Shown here piece by piece: positions 5,785 to 6,396 of a DNA stretch of 6,396 nt (positions within the stretch are counted from its first letter, which is position 1; each line of letters starts with the position of its first letter). The stretch comes from an uncultured Lachnospiraceae bacterium (GTDB lineage Bacteria > Bacillota > Clostridia > Lachnospirales > Lachnospiraceae): positions 1 to 6,396 of the forward strand of contig CANQCX010000116.1 of assembly GCA_947591115.1 (NCBI GenBank). Reading direction: 5' to 3'. The position numbers and the translations under genes are program-made. The notes below the pieces were generated by a model. That model made no database searches. It was not told the origin of the DNA and saw only the letters and a program-made list of their open reading frames with translations.

Positions 5785-6396
5785 AAAATAATCCGGTAAT
5801 TTTACCGTCGTCTGTTACATCAATGCCGTACGCCGCCGGTTTCTTCGGAAGTCCCGGCATCGTCATGATCGTTCCGTTGATCGCCACGACAAAACCCGCT
5901 CCCGCCGATACGTAAACCTCACGCACATTTAACGTAAAGTCCTTTGGTCTTCCCAGCTTGGAAGGATCGTCGGACAAAGAATACTGCGTTTTCGCCATGC
6001 ATACCGGAAAAGCGCCCATGCCAAGCGCGGTAATCCGCTCCAGCTCTTTTTTGGCGGACGCGCTGTACGTAACGTCTTTTGCGCCGTAGATCTCTTTTGC
6101 AACCGTCTCGATCTTTTCCTGCAGAGAAAGCGAATCCGGATAAAGCAGCCGGAAATTGCTTTCTTTTGTTTCCAGAGTGTGCAAAACCTGATTGGCGAGG
6201 GCGATTCCTCCCTCTCCGCCCTTTTCCCAGACCTCGGAAAGCGCAAATTCGCATCCCCGCTCCCTGCAGAAGCTTTCTACAAAAGAGGTTTCCGCTTCGG
6301 TGTCGCTGACAAAGGAGTTCAGCGTTACCACAACCGGAACGCCGTATTTCTTCAGGTTTTCGATATGTTTTTCCAGATTGACGATACCCTTTTGCA
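5783..6396 (-). CDS. fhs: Formate-tetrahydrofolate ligase, C-terminal part (5' end outside window)
   Basis: Formyltetrahydrofolate synthetase makes 10-formyl-THF from formate, THF and ATP; in acetogens it is part of the methyl branch of the Wood-Ljungdahl pathway, and in other anaerobes it feeds purine synthesis or one-carbon balance. The frame is open to the right edge: 203 residues are visible out of a usual length of about 556, so roughly the first 350, including the ATP-binding P-loop, are missing. The visible part begins QKGIVNLEKHIENLKKYGVPV in frame (with small reading differences at the window edge) and continues VTLNSFVSDTEAE, all typical of the family. Also typical are the block ALGMGAFPVCMAKTQYSLSDDP, then GRPKDFTLNVREVYVSAGAGFVV, and GTIMTMPGLPKKPAA near the C-terminus. 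A GTG at 6331 is internal and is not the real start. The 10-base gap to folD implies co-transcription. Confidence 0.97.
   Translation of the reverse strand, partial: QKGIVNLEKHIENLKKYGVPVVVTLNSFVSDTEAETSFVESFCRERGCEFALSEVWEKGGEGGIALANQVLHTLETKESNFRLLYPDSLSLQEKIETVAKEIYGAKDVTYSASAKKELERITALGMGAFPVCMAKTQYSLSDDPSKLGRPKDFTLNVREVYVSAGAGFVVAINGTIMTMPGLPKKPAAYGIDVTDDGKITGLF

Noticed and set aside
5783..6331. A GTG at 6331 as the start of a short independent gene
   Set aside because: The frame continues upstream to the window edge with residues typical of formate-tetrahydrofolate ligase, so the GTG is an internal valine.

Overview
The window looks like a stretch of chromosome from an anaerobic, endospore-forming Firmicute, most likely class Clostridia and possibly Lachnospiraceae. 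The evidence is a YqfC-YqfD sporulation gene pair joined to phoH, a formate-tetrahydrofolate ligase next to folD, and a zinc-ribbon/TPR/chitobiase-C-terminal-domain membrane protein beside rlmH, an arrangement I associate from memory with that family. The class-level call is an inference from protein families and gene order. The family-level call is weaker.

Every gene I can support lies on the minus strand, so transcription runs from right to left. From the right edge the order is: the C-terminal third of fhs (cut by the window), folD, a membrane-anchored zinc-ribbon/TPR protein with two chitobiase-type C-terminal domains, rlmH, an 87-base gap holding a strong inverted repeat and a promoter-like sequence, yqfC, yqfD, phoH, and the start of a multi-spanning membrane protein that runs off the left edge. 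The left-edge protein sits where yqfF (pgpH, a 7TM-HD phosphohydrolase) sits in Bacillus-type gene order. Coding density is very high, and no stretch over 300 bases lacks a gene.

The genes fall into two likely transcription units. The right unit (fhs, folD, zinc-ribbon/TPR gene, rlmH) covers one-carbon folate metabolism, a surface-exposed protein of unknown job, and 23S rRNA modification. The left unit (yqfC, yqfD, phoH, membrane protein) is tightly packed: its three gene junctions are short overlaps (ATGA, 14 bases, ATGA), which suggests translational coupling. The gap between the units carries a near-perfect 11-bp stem and then a sequence resembling a sporulation sigma-E promoter, placed so close to the yqfC ATG that its transcript would have almost no leader.

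I see no RNA gene, mobile element, CRISPR array or foreign-looking insert. I do not see a clearly novel system here. The points most worth a second look are the uncharacterised zinc-ribbon/TPR/double-chitobiase-domain protein, the apparently short N-terminus of the left-edge membrane protein, and the start-site architecture of yqfC.
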